From: Mycolicibacterium sp. BiH015
GTDB taxonomy: Bacteria; Actinomycetota; Actinomycetes; Mycobacteriales; Mycobacteriaceae
NCBI RefSeq assembly: GCF_027706845.1
Contig: NZ_JAQGCZ010000003.1
Coordinates: forward strand, 434,001-498,000
Direction of reading: 5' to 3'
Length of the DNA: 64,000 nucleotides
Each line of letters opens with the position of its first letter. Positions within the stretch are counted from its first letter, which is position 1. The translations under genes were made by a program, and so were the position numbers. Below the pieces are notes generated by a model, which made no database searches, was not told the DNA's origin, and saw only the letters and a list, made by a program, of their open reading frames with translations. Below, piece by piece: positions 9,763-18,042 of the stretch.

Positions 9763-10191
9763 TCAGGCCCCGATACCAATGGGGCTATCCATCCACTTGT
9801 GCTCGACGCCGACCAATTCCCCCGCGAAATCGATGACACCGAAGAGCCACAGGGTGCCGATGACAATCGCGGCGGTGAACACCGCACCGAGGATCTGGAC
9901 CCACAGGCCCTGCCGTTTGAACCATTCCATGGCGGCGTCGTAGCGCTTGCGGACGTACTTCAGCAGCCGCTGCGCCCATTCGAATTCCGTGGCCAGGATG
10001 GCCAGGCCGACGAACACGATCGCCCAGCCCGGGCCGGGGTATGGGATCGCGAGGATCCCGACACCGAGAACGGCAAGGCCGATCACGCCGACGCCGATGC
10101 GGTACGCCAGATCGGCAGCCGGGCGCTCCCTCAGACGGTCACGCCAGCGGGCCCATCTGCGCTTGATGCCAGGATTCTCGGTCTCGCTCAC
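9763..10191 (-). CDS. PGPGW-motif transmembrane protein (TIGR02611-type)
   Basis: A 142-residue membrane protein with two or three membrane helices, the first around IGVGVIGLAVLGVGILAIPY and another around ILGAVFTAAIVIGTLWLF. The hallmark IPYPGPGW lies between, as in the family of actinobacterial transmembrane proteins named for this motif. Its function is unknown. The GTG start at 10191 overlaps the stop of the upstream thioesterase gene by four bases, so the two are translated together. Confidence 0.8.
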   Translation of the reverse strand: MSETENPGIKRRWARWRDRLRERPAADLAYRIGVGVIGLAVLGVGILAIPYPGPGWAIVFVGLAILATEFEWAQRLLKYVRKRYDAAMEWFKRQGLWVQILGAVFTAAIVIGTLWLFGVIDFAGELVGVEHKWMDSPIGIGA

Positions 10192-10817
10192 GGTTGACCC
10201 GGCTTCAGCCTGACGAACAGCGAGTGCGCCTCGGCGAGCACGTCTTCGCCGTCGAGGAGATGGCCCGAGACGAAGATCTTTCGGTCGACGATGTCGTCGA
10301 TGCGTGCCTCGACCTGCAGATCCCTCTCGACGAGCGCGATCTTGCGGTAGTCGACATGAAGGAACGCGGTGCGCTGGGCCTTGCTGCCGCTGAGTTTGAA
10401 GGCCGTGAACCCCAGCACCGAGTCGAAGAGGTGGGCCACCGCACCGCCGTGCGCCGCGCCGTTGCGTCCGAGGTGATAGCGACGGAACCGAGCCGTGCCT
10501 GCGATTCGGCCGTCGTCGGTGATCCGCAGGTCGACAGGAATCGCCAGGATGTTGCCGCGGTTGGGCAGATCCATCCGGCGGCCGGACGGTGACGACCATT
10601 CGTCGGCGTCGTACGGCGCCAGCATCGCCGACACCTTCTCGATCAGGTCGGCGGCCTCGGCGATCACCGCGTCCGGGGCGTCGGCGGCGCGGGCGTGATC
10701 CTGCAGTTCGCGGACGGCGGCGACGAAGCGGCCGTAGTCGGGACCGCCGTGGTTCGTCGGTTCGGGTGGGTTGAATCCCCCACCCACATGCGCCTCGACC
10801 GCATCGTTGGTGCTCAC
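10188..10817 (-). CDS. PaaI-type hotdog thioesterase
   Basis: A 209-residue protein whose C-terminal two thirds is a hotdog domain. The signature region is RNGAAHGGAVAHLFDSVLG, matching the HGG...D active-site pattern of acyl-CoA thioesterases of the PaaI group. The first 80 residues are an extra helical region. Substrate unknown. GTG start. It is the first gene of a two-gene unit with the PGPGW membrane protein. Confidence 0.82.
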   Translation of the reverse strand: MSTNDAVEAHVGGGFNPPEPTNHGGPDYGRFVAAVRELQDHARAADAPDAVIAEAADLIEKVSAMLAPYDADEWSSPSGRRMDLPNRGNILAIPVDLRITDDGRIAGTARFRRYHLGRNGAAHGGAVAHLFDSVLGFTAFKLSGSKAQRTAFLHVDYRKIALVERDLQVEARIDDIVDRKIFVSGHLLDGEDVLAEAHSLFVRLKPGQP

Positions 10818-10838
10818 CAGCTCACCGTAGGGGGTACC

Positions 10839-11690
10839 TCAGCCCTGGGCAGCACCGGCTTTGCTCAGCGTCTCGAACTCCGCGTCGGAGAGTTCGATGC
10901 GCGCTGCGGCGACGTTCTCCTCCAGGTGGGCCACCTTCGAGGTCCCGGGGATCGGAAGCATGACCGGCGACCGCTTGAGCAGCCAGGCCAGCGCCAGTTG
11001 CGAGGGGCTCGCGCCGTGGTCGGCGGCGATGCGCTGCAGCGGACCGTCGGGCGCCGCAAGCGGACCGGCAGCCAACGGAAACCACGGAATGAACGCAATG
11101 CCCTCCGATTCGCAGACGTCGAGGACGGGCTCTGCGGCTCGCATCGTCAGGTTGTACATGTTCTGCACCGACGCGATCGGGGCAATCGCCCTGGCGGCCG
11201 TGAGCTGGTCGGCAGTAACCTCGGAAAGCCCGATGTGCCGGATCTTGCCTTCCTGCTGCAGTTTCATCAGCTCACCCACCTGGTCTTCGGCCGGGAACTT
11301 CGGGTCGATGCGGTGCAGCTGAAACAGCTCGATCGTGTCGACTCCGAGTCTGCGCAAACTCATCTCGCATTCCTGGCGCAGATAAGCCGGGAACCCCAGC
11401 GGCGTCCAGTCGTCGGGACCGGTGCGCAACAGGCCGGCCTTGGTTGCGATGACGAGCCCGTCATAGGGGTGCAACGCTTCGCGGATCAGGTCCTCGGACA
11501 CATACGGGCCGTAGGAGTCTGCGGTGTCGATGAAGTCGACGCCGAGCTCGATCGCACGGCGTAGCACGCGCAGGCACTCATCGCGGTCGGCGGGCGGTCC
11601 CCAGACGCCCTTGCCGGTGAGGCGCATCGCGCCGAAGCCCAGACGGTTGACGGTGAGGTCGCCGCCGAGGGCGAACGTGGGAGAGGTCAC
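10839..11690 (-). CDS. Aldo/keto reductase
   Basis: NADPH-dependent carbonyl reductase of 283 residues. The catalytic tetrad is visible: Asp55 and Tyr60 in FIDTADSYG, Lys84 in IATKAG and His126 in LFQLHRID. The C-terminal [14 protein letters not shown] is the usual cofactor phosphate-binding stretch. Physiological substrate unknown. GTG start. The gene stands divergent to the DUF1990-type gene, with 37 bases between the two starts. Confidence 0.9.
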   Translation of the reverse strand: MTSPTFALGGDLTVNRLGFGAMRLTGKGVWGPPADRDECLRVLRRAIELGVDFIDTADSYGPYVSEDLIREALHPYDGLVIATKAGLLRTGPDDWTPLGFPAYLRQECEMSLRRLGVDTIELFQLHRIDPKFPAEDQVGELMKLQQEGKIRHIGLSEVTADQLTAARAIAPIASVQNMYNLTMRAAEPVLDVCESEGIAFIPWFPLAAGPLAAPDGPLQRIAADHGASPSQLALAWLLKRSPVMLPIPGTSKVAHLEENVAAARIELSDAEFETLSKAGAAQG

Positions 11691-11727
11691 GGCGTCGACG
11701 GTACGCGGCTGGTGTCAAGCTGACAGG

Positions 11728-12225
11728 GTGAAGCTGACCGACCTTGCCGGCCTGGCGCTGACATATCCCGAGGTGGGTGCGACCGCCGATGAGATGCCCG
11801 CGGGCTACCACCACATCCGGAAATCGGCGGTGATCGGCCGGGGCCGTGGGCGTTTCGAGCAGGCGGCGGCCGAGGGCATGCGCTGGGGGATGCTGCGGGG
11901 CGCCGGTCTGCGGGTCGAGGCGACGGCGCCGACGGCGGCGGTGGGCGCCGACGTGCTGGTGCACCTCGGCCCGGTGTCGGCGCCGTGCCGCGTCGTCTAC
12001 GTCGTCGACGAGCCCGACCGCCGCGGATTCGCGTACGGCACGCTGCCCGGTCACGCGGAATGCGGCGAGGAGCTCTTCCTGGTGCGCTTCGACCCGGCCA
12101 CGGAGAACGTGCACGCGGAGGTGGCGGCCTTCTCCAGGCACGCCACGTGGTGGAGCAGGCTGGCTTCGCCCGTCACCGCGGCGGTGCAGCGGTATGTCAC
12201 CGATCGCTACCTGCGGGCTCTGTGA
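11728..12225 (+). CDS. DUF1990 family protein
   Basis: A 165-residue soluble protein resembling the DUF1990 group of actinobacteria and plants. Features are GYHHIRKSAVIGRGRGRFEQAA near the N-terminus, MRWGMLRGAGL, and the C-terminal YGTLPGHAECGEELFLV with a following aromatic-rich helix. Function unknown. The GTG start at 11728 gives MKLTDLAGL; the frame stays open further upstream across the divergent promoter region but without protein-like content. Confidence 0.7.
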   Translation: MKLTDLAGLALTYPEVGATADEMPAGYHHIRKSAVIGRGRGRFEQAAAEGMRWGMLRGAGLRVEATAPTAAVGADVLVHLGPVSAPCRVVYVVDEPDRRGFAYGTLPGHAECGEELFLVRFDPATENVHAEVAAFSRHATWWSRLASPVTAAVQRYVTDRYLRAL

Positions 12226-12312
12226 CCCACCTCAGCTGGGGATAGTGGCACCGTGTGACATTGTCCATGCGCGCGCTCGGGGCCGCTGTCGGCGGTAGCC
12301 TGAAGAGCCATA

Positions 12313-13056
12313 TTGACGCGCAAGTACTGGACGGTGACGGTGAGAAGTTCTGCCGATGTGGAGGCCGCACATCTTCAGGTGGCCGAGTTGGTTCAGGGCC
12401 TGCACAACAGACCCGACACCGATTCCGACTCGGTGGTGGCCGAGCTCGCCGAACATGCAGCCGCCAGGATTCCCGGCGCGCAGTACGCCGGTATCACCCT
12501 CACGCGCAATGCCAAGCATGTGGAAACCCCTGCCACGACCCATCATTGGCCGCTGATCCTGGACAAGATCCAGCAGCGGCACCTCGAAGGACCGTGTCTG
12601 ACCGCGGCGTGGGAAGAGAAGACCGTCCACGTCCGCGACCTGGAGACCGACGACCGGTTCCCCAACTACCGCAAGGACGCTCTGGAGGAGACGCCGATCC
12701 GCTCGATCATGGCGTTCCAGCTCTTCATCGCCGACGAGAGTCTCGGCGCGCTCAACGTCTACGCCGAAGAACCCAACGCCTTCGGCGACGAGTCGCGCAC
12801 CCTCGGCCTGATCTTCGCCGCGCATTCGTCGGTGGCGTGGAATTCGGCGCGGCGGGAGTCGCAATTCCAGAAGGCGCTCGCCAGCCGCGATGTGATCGGC
12901 CAAGCCAAGGGCATGATCATGGAGCGATACCGGGTCGACGCGGTCCAGGCGTTCGAGTTGTTGCGCAAGCTTTCGCAGAACTCGAACGTGCCCTTGACCA
13001 AGGTCGCCTCCGATCTGGTCTCCGGCGCGCTCTCGCCGAACGGCAACGCGGGATAG
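12313..13056 (+). CDS. GAF-ANTAR transcription antitermination regulator
   Basis: A 247-residue protein with a GAF domain (about residues 30-180) and a C-terminal ANTAR RNA-binding domain (about 185-240; the conserved core is DVIGQAKGMIMERY, followed by AFELLRKLSQ). ANTAR proteins bind paired stem-loops in nascent RNA and block termination; the GAF part probably receives the signal. The TTG at 12313 is taken as start; a GTG 21 bases downstream (giving MTVRSSADVE) is an alternative, and neither has a clear ribosome-binding site. A strong hairpin follows the stop. Confidence 0.85.
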   Translation: MTRKYWTVTVRSSADVEAAHLQVAELVQGLHNRPDTDSDSVVAELAEHAAARIPGAQYAGITLTRNAKHVETPATTHHWPLILDKIQQRHLEGPCLTAAWEEKTVHVRDLETDDRFPNYRKDALEETPIRSIMAFQLFIADESLGALNVYAEEPNAFGDESRTLGLIFAAHSSVAWNSARRESQFQKALASRDVIGQAKGMIMERYRVDAVQAFELLRKLSQNSNVPLTKVASDLVSGALSPNGNAG

Positions 13057-13057
13057 C

Positions 13058-13084
13058 CTGGCCGGCCCCGTAGGGGCCGGCAGG
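13058..13084 (+). terminator. Hairpin between converging genes
   Basis: Twelve-base arms CCTG(G)CCGGCCCC and GGGGCCGGCAGG with a single bulged G and a three-base loop GTA. It starts two bases after the ANTAR gene stop and ends three bases before the stop of the converging collagen-like gene, so it can serve both. There is no T-run, as usual in mycobacteria. Confidence 0.7.
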
Positions 13085-13087
13085 CGA

Positions 13088-16000
13088 CTACCGGGTGTCC
13101 CAGCGGTCGCGCTCCGCGCCGGCGGCCGGACCGGTCACGACCGGTCTGGGCGCCTCGACACTCGGCGGTGCGGTGGCCGAATCATTCTGCGAGGCAGACC
13201 AATCCGTGCCCACGCAGAGCAGATCTGACGGCACCGGCACGGTGTTCGGCAGAGGGATCGGCATGCCGGGAATCGACGGGATGGTCAGCGACGGCGGACT
13301 GATCAGGTTGGACAAGCCGGTCGCGGCCAGCGGGGTGATCGGGCTCGATGGGCCGGGGACACCGACGTTGACCGCACCGCTGGCGCCCGGCACCGGCGGT
13401 GCGCCCGGCGGTGTCAGGCCCATCACCGATGACGCGGTGTTCTGCACGGTTCGCGCGATACCGGGCGGCGTGAGCAGATCCGTGAGGGTCAGCGTGTTGC
13501 CCGGCGTCCCGGGGATCGGTGTCCCGGGTGTTCCGGTGTTGACGGCGGCCCCGTTCGGCGGGGTCGGCGGCACAGGCGGCGCCGGGTAGTTGATGTAGGT
13601 GTTGGTCGACCCCGGAGGCAGCGGCGGCGTCGGGGGCGTCGAAGCCCCGCTCGGGACGGACGTGGCGCCACCGGGAACTCCCGGCGCCGGAGGCGAAACC
13701 ACACCCCCGGGCACCCCGGCGGCACCGCCGGGCACCGGCGGAGCAGGCGGCGCCACCACACCGGCGGGCACTGTGGCAGCACCACCGGGAACCCCCGGCG
13801 CCGGAGGCGAAACCACACCCCCGGGCACCCCGGCGGCACCGCCGGGCACCGGCGGAGCAGGCGGCGCCACCACACCGGCGGGCACTGCCGCAGCACCACC
13901 AGGAACCCCCGGCGCCGGAGGCGAAACCACACCCCCGGGCACCCCGGCGGCACCGCCGGGCACCGGCGGAGCAGACGGCGCCACCACACCGGCCTCGCCG
14001 AAGATCGGCGCGCCGGACCCGGACGGAGCAGCCGGGCCGCCCCCCGGTGGTGCAGCGGCGGGACCCGCGGCCGCTGCGGCGTCGGGTGTGAGGGCACCGC
14101 TCGCGGCCGCGAGGGGTGCACCACCTGGGGTGCCACCCTCCCCGGCGCCCACAGCGCCGGCAGCTCCCTCGACGGGAGTATCGCCACCCGCGCCTGCCCC
14201 TACAGCGCCTGCGTCGCCGACGATGGGGGCAGCCGGCGGCGTTACTGCCGCGGCGGAGGAATCGATAGGGGCGCCCACGGCAGGCGGTGCGGGAAAAGCC
14301 ACGAGTCCAGCCTCGTCGATGACAGGCGCGCCCGGAGCGGCCGGACCCGGAGGTGTGGCCAGACCCGCGTCACCAATCACCGGCGAGCCGGGAGCACCGG
14401 GAGCCGGAGGCGTCACCACACCACCAGGACCACCGGCAGGACCACCGGGACCACCCGGAGCAGGCGGCGTCACCACACCACCAGGACCACCGGCAGGACC
14501 ACCGGGACCACCCGGAGCAGGCGGCGTCACCACACCCGCCTCATCTACCACCGGCACACCCGGACCACCCGAAATGCCCGCTGTCGGCACCTCGACCGCC
14601 GCATTCAGCGGTGCGCCAGGACCACCTGGGGCAGGCGGCGTGGCCACATCGATCGCGGCGTTCGCCGGAACGCCGGGCGCTCCGGGGGTCGGTGGAGTCG
14701 TGATGGTCGTCGATCGCTCGATCGGCGCGGCGGGAACGTCGAGGCTGCCGGGCACCGCGGCATCGACCGAGGCGTTCACCGGCGTACCGGGAACGCCCGG
14801 GGCGGGCGGCGTTGCGACATCGGCCGATGCCTGCACCGGAGCGCCTGGGAGTCCAGGGCCGGGCGGTGTGACGATGTCGACGCCCGCGTTGGCCGGGTTG
14901 AGCGTGATCTCTGGTGTCGGCGGCGTCGTGAAGGTCGTCGAACCGCCAGACGGAATCCCTGGCACACCCGGAGGCGGCGGCGTGGCGATCTCGACATTCG
15001 AACTCGTGCCTGCGCCCGGCGATGGAGGCACCGGAGGTGAGAACGTCTCGATTGCTCCCGACAACGGCGTCCCCGGCGCGGGAGGCGCTGGCGGAGAAAA
15101 CGTTTCGATCGTGTTCACAGCCGGCGCACCCGGAGCACCCGGAGCCGGAGGCGTCACCACACCGCCCGGCTCACCCGATGGCACACCGGGACCACCAGGA
15201 GCGGGAGGCGTCACCACGGCAGCCTGATCGACCACCGGCACACCCGGAGCACCCGGAGCCGGAGGCGTCACCACGCCAGCCTGATCGACCCCCGGCACAC
15301 CCGGAGCACCCGGAGCCGGCGGCGTCACCACACCAGCGGGACCACCCGTCGGCACACCGGGGCCACCAGGCGCAGGAGGGGTCACCACGGCAGCCTGGTC
15401 GACCACCGGCACACCCGGAGCACCCGGAGCCGGCGGCGTCACCACACCGGCCGGACCACCGACCGGTACGCCCGGGGCGCCGGGTGCAGGAGGGATCCCC
15501 ACGCCGGCTTCGCCGATCACCGGAGCGCCTGGAGCCGGAGGGGGCGGCGGCGGGATGTCGCCGGCCGACGCGGCGACCGGCGCGACGGGCGCGACGGGCG
15601 CGGGAGGGGGTACGACGCCGGCGGCACCGTCGATCGGTGCACCCGGAAGGCCGGGGGCGCCGCCACCCGAACCCCCGGCACCGGATCCGCCCGAACCCGC
15701 TGGACCGGCGGCCGAGGCGACCGGAGCACCTGGCGCGCCGGAAGGAGAAGCAGAACCACCGACCGGCGGCACCGCACCGGCCTCGCCGATGACCGGCGCG
15801 CCAGGCGCCGGGAGCGCAGGAGGCGATGCCAAGCCGGCGGGAATCGCCGCGGGGCCGCCCGGAGCGGGCGGAAGCGGCGGCAGCGCGGCGCCACCGTCAC
15901 CGACGATGGGCACCCCAGGGGCGGGAGGCGTCGGCACTCCGGGATTGCCGACCGGGATGGCCGCGGGCACACCTGGGACAGGCGGCGTCGGAGTTCCGGG

Positions 16001-16486
16001 ACCGCCCACCGGCGCACCCGCCGGAACACCCGGAACCGGCGGAGTTGGAACGCCGGGATTGCCCACTGGCGCCCCGGCGGGCGTGCCCGGTACCGGCGGA
16101 ACGGGCGGAGTGCCGCCGCCGGTCGACGTCGTCACCGGAGTGCCGGGACGGGGCGGCACAGGCGGCGTCGAACCCGACGATGGTGTGACGACCGAACCTG
16201 CGGGGGTCCCGGGCACCGGTGGCGTGGCCGCGGGGATCGAGGTGCTGGCGGGCGGGACAACGACCGGTGGTGTCGGTTGACCCGGCGCAGTGAATGACCG
16301 CGCGGTGTCGTTGAGAGCCTGCGGGATGTCCCCGGGGCGGGAAACGATTTGCTGGAGGATGCCGACGCACGGTACGCCACCGCGGGTTGGTGTCGCATTT
16401 GCCGCGGAGCCCAGCAGCGGGGCGCTCAGGAACAATCCCGCGCTGCCCAACATGACAACGACGATGCCCTTCTTCGTCCGAGACAT
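13088..16486 (-). CDS. Secreted Pro/Gly/Ala-rich collagen-like repeat protein
   Basis: A 1132-residue protein with a Sec-type signal peptide (KK, hydrophobic core VVVMLGSAGLFLSAPLLGSA, likely cleavage after Ala31). From about residue 70 to 1040 it is low-complexity sequence of PPAPGxPGxP units, often 19 residues long (57 bp), e.g. VVTPPAPGAPGVPVVDQAG. The G-x-x spacing resembles collagen in part but is broken by TPP blocks. Only two cysteines are obvious, in similar settings at the two ends (PCVG near residue 40, LCVG near the C-terminus). No anchor motif is seen, so it is probably released or held in the cell wall. Function unknown; mycobacterial Pro/Ala-rich surface proteins are a loose comparison. 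Its own promoter lies in the 560-base gap upstream. Confidence 0.75.
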   Translation of the reverse strand: MSRTKKGIVVVMLGSAGLFLSAPLLGSAANATPTRGGVPCVGILQQIVSRPGDIPQALNDTARSFTAPGQPTPPVVVPPASTSIPAATPPVPGTPAGSVVTPSSGSTPPVPPRPGTPVTTSTGGGTPPVPPVPGTPAGAPVGNPGVPTPPVPGVPAGAPVGGPGTPTPPVPGVPAAIPVGNPGVPTPPAPGVPIVGDGGAALPPLPPAPGGPAAIPAGLASPPALPAPGAPVIGEAGAVPPVGGSASPSGAPGAPVASAAGPAGSGGSGAGGSGGGAPGLPGAPIDGAAGVVPPPAPVAPVAPVAASAGDIPPPPPPAPGAPVIGEAGVGIPPAPGAPGVPVGGPAGVVTPPAPGAPGVPVVDQAAVVTPPAPGGPGVPTGGPAGVVTPPAPGAPGVPGVDQAGVVTPPAPGAPGVPVVDQAAVVTPPAPGGPGVPSGEPGGVVTPPAPGAPGAPAVNTIETFSPPAPPAPGTPLSGAIETFSPPVPPSPGAGTSSNVEIATPPPPGVPGIPSGGSTTFTTPPTPEITLNPANAGVDIVTPPGPGLPGAPVQASADVATPPAPGVPGTPVNASVDAAVPGSLDVPAAPIERSTTITTPPTPGAPGVPANAAIDVATPPAPGGPGAPLNAAVEVPTAGISGGPGVPVVDEAGVVTPPAPGGPGGPAGGPGGVVTPPAPGGPGGPAGGPGGVVTPPAPGAPGSPVIGDAGLATPPGPAAPGAPVIDEAGLVAFPAPPAVGAPIDSSAAAVTPPAAPIVGDAGAVGAGAGGDTPVEGAAGAVGAGEGGTPGGAPLAAASGALTPDAAAAAGPAAAPPGGGPAAPSGSGAPIFGEAGVVAPSAPPVPGGAAGVPGGVVSPPAPGVPGGAAAVPAGVVAPPAPPVPGGAAGVPGGVVSPPAPGVPGGAATVPAGVVAPPAPPVPGGAAGVPGGVVSPPAPGVPGGATSVPSGASTPPTPPLPPGSTNTYINYPAPPVPPTPPNGAAVNTGTPGTPIPGTPGNTLTLTDLLTPPGIARTVQNTASSVMGLTPPGAPPVPGASGAVNVGVPGPSSPITPLAATGLSNLISPPSLTIPSIPGMPIPLPNTVPVPSDLLCVGTDWSASQNDSATAPPSVEAPRPVVTGPAAGAERDRWDTR
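13683..13993. repeat. 114-bp tandem repeat inside the collagen-like gene
   Basis: Almost identical copies start at 13683, 13797 and 13911, period 114 bp (38 codons, two 19-residue units); the third is incomplete and ends near 13993. Low divergence between copies points to recent duplication or gene conversion. Confidence 0.85.
14405..14530. repeat. 57-bp tandem repeat inside the collagen-like gene
   Basis: The segment beginning GGCGTCACCACACCACCAGG recurs with a period of exactly 57 bp (marker positions 14411, 14468, 14525), nearly identical over the first two copies. Each unit encodes 19 residues on the minus strand. Confidence 0.85.
15118..15495. repeat. Six-unit 57-bp repeat array inside the collagen-like gene
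   Basis: The marker GTCACCAC occurs at strict 57-bp intervals (15153, 15210, 15267, 15324, 15381, 15438). The six units are more diverged than the 14.4-kb array, with alternating VVDQA and GGPAG-type endings in the protein. The array is in frame throughout. Confidence 0.85.
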
Positions 16487-16556
16487 GTGCTCCCAGTCTT
16501 TCTACGTCCGCGCCGTGCGAATTACATCCGTGTAGTTACCGGGCTTACTGAACCGA

Positions 16557-16570
16557 AAATTTCGAAATTT
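16557..16570. promoter_or_regulatory. 14-bp perfect palindrome, candidate operator
   Basis: AAATTTCGAAATTT is a perfect palindrome centred on TCGA, in otherwise GC-rich DNA, 71 bases upstream of the start of the collagen-like gene. Its place fits a repressor or activator site; no binding protein can be named. Confidence 0.4.
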
Positions 16571-16976
16571 GCGGCCGCGACAGAAGCGGCGTTATCCAAC
16601 CGTTGCGAAGGAGAAGCGGTCCCGTCACCGGACATGCAGGCGATCAGCACAGACGTCCTCGCTTCACGCTGGCAAAACGCAACAAGGTATCCGCAGAGCG
16701 AAAGCGCGGCTGCCGCTTTCCAGAAAGCGAGACACGCAATAAAGGCCCCGCCGCGCCGTGGGCCAAGCTGCGGATGGCAAACGAGCGTCCGGCGCCTTCG
16801 GCCCGGCGGTGAGGTTGGTCGGCCCGCTTCCCGTGGCGTCCGCCGCCATTCCCCGTCTGTTGAGGGTCACTTCGATCGACCAGTCGTCGTCCATGGTCAC
16901 CGAGACCGACACGGCGATGGCACCCGATGGCGAACGGCGTTGCTGACCCCTCGCGCACGACGGCCTCGGCATGGTT

Positions 16977-16995
16977 GAGGACCATTGGCCCTGTC
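16977..16995 (+). promoter_or_regulatory. DosR (DevR) box-like site
   Basis: GAGGACCATTGGCCCTGTC matches the known DosR-box pattern (GGACTTNNGGCCCT-like half-sites) at most positions. It ends 51 bases before the ATG of the Acg-like nitroreductase gene, the usual distance for DosR-activated promoters, and the same operon-like run encodes DevR itself. Confidence 0.6.
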
Positions 16996-17046
16996 GGCCG
17001 GGGCCCGTGGCGGGCAGTGTCGTAGATGAACCGAACGGAGGTCAGC

Positions 17047-18042
17047 ATGCCGGCCACGCGTGTGCCCACCGAGACGATCATGGATGCGCTTGAGGTGGCT
17101 TGCAGGGCGCCATCACTGCACAACAGCCAGCCGTGGCGCTGGGTCGCCACCGACCGTGGCGTCGACCTGTTCGCCGACCCCAGACGGATGATCCGTGCAG
17201 CAGACAGCAGCGGCCGGGAAGCCCTGATCTCCTGCGGAGCCGTGCTGGACCACTTCCGGGTGGCAATGGCCGCGGCTGGATGGGACACCGTCGTTCGACG
17301 TCTCCCCGACCCGGCCGATCCACTACACATCGCAGGTGTCGACCTCACCGCCGCACCGCAGCCGACAGCGCAGCAGAGGGCACGTGCCGACGCGATCCTT
17401 TTGCGTCGCACCGACCGACTGCCGATGTCTGCTCCCCAGGACTGGCACCGACTTGCCGCCGCACTCGGCGGCACCGCGCGGCGCGCCACGGTGCGGGCCG
17501 ACGCACTCGCCGACGACGCACGCGAATCGTTGGCCGAAGCGTGCCATCTGGCGGAAGCCATCCGAATGTACGACTCGCACTACCATTCCGAGCTTTTCTG
17601 GTGGACAGCTGATTTCGTCGCCGACGACGGAATACCCAGGAGTGCGCTCATTTCGGCGGCCGAAAGCGACCGGGTGAACGTCGGGCGCTCCTTCCCCGTC
17701 ACAGCCCACCCGGAACGACATGATGACGTCGACGACGATCGCGCGGGCATCCTGGTGCTGTCGACCGAGGACGACTCGCGAGAGAGCGTATTGCGTTGCG
17801 GCGAGGCGCTGTCGGCGGTTCTGCTGGACGCGACGATGGCAGGGATGGCGACCTGCACCGTCACACACGTCACCGAAGTCCCCGATGGGCGCGACATCGT
17901 CGCGTCGCTCGTCGGCATCACCGCGATTCCGCAAGCGATCGTGCGCGTCGGTGTCGCTCCTGCCCTTGCTGCCCCGCCACCGCCCACGCCGCGTCGGCCC
18001 ATTCGTGAGATATTCGAAATTCACAGGGCCGCAACATGTTAG
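17047..18042 (+). CDS. Acg-family nitroreductase-like dormancy protein
   Basis: A 331-residue protein of the Acg/Rv3131 type: two flavin-nitroreductase-like halves with SLHNSQPWRW near the N-terminus and LLRRTDRLPM in the middle. In M. tuberculosis such proteins belong to the DosR regulon; biochemical activity is uncertain and Acg may sequester flavin. The ATG at 17047 is chosen because GGAGG lies at 17037-17041; an upstream in-frame ATG at 17026 has no such site. It overlaps the next gene by seven bases. A DosR-box-like site precedes it. Confidence 0.85.
   Translation: MPATRVPTETIMDALEVACRAPSLHNSQPWRWVATDRGVDLFADPRRMIRAADSSGREALISCGAVLDHFRVAMAAAGWDTVVRRLPDPADPLHIAGVDLTAAPQPTAQQRARADAILLRRTDRLPMSAPQDWHRLAAALGGTARRATVRADALADDARESLAEACHLAEAIRMYDSHYHSELFWWTADFVADDGIPRSALISAAESDRVNVGRSFPVTAHPERHDDVDDDRAGILVLSTEDDSRESVLRCGEALSAVLLDATMAGMATCTVTHVTEVPDGRDIVASLVGITAIPQAIVRVGVAPALAAPPPPTPRRPIREIFEIHRAATC

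Larger units (their letters stand above)
16487..17046. other. Intergenic region, 560 bp, divergent promoters
   Basis: No convincing gene: short frames here lack ribosome-binding sites and protein-like composition. It holds a 14-bp perfect AT-rich palindrome near the collagen-like gene and a DosR-box-like site near the nitroreductase gene, both listed separately. Base composition falls to AT-rich around 16520-16575, unlike the neighbouring coding DNA. Confidence 0.6.

Noticed and set aside
7821..9836. A 671-residue plus-strand frame opposite thrS
   Set aside because: Antisense shadow of thrS in high-GC DNA; no domain motifs, whereas thrS has full synthetase signatures.
13599..15227. A 542-residue Gly/Pro/Ala-rich frame on the plus strand
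   Set aside because: It mirrors the collagen-like gene on the other strand; the low-complexity repeats keep several frames open. The minus-strand frame has the signal peptide and a proper start.
13683..15495. Regular 57-bp and 114-bp repeats considered as a CRISPR array
   Set aside because: The repeats are contiguous, in frame and without unique spacers; they are coding tandem repeats.
16664..16972. A 102-residue minus-strand frame facing the first DosR-box-like site
   Set aside because: It could be a small divergent dormancy gene, but there is no ribosome-binding site, no recognised family and Arg/Ser/Pro-rich composition.
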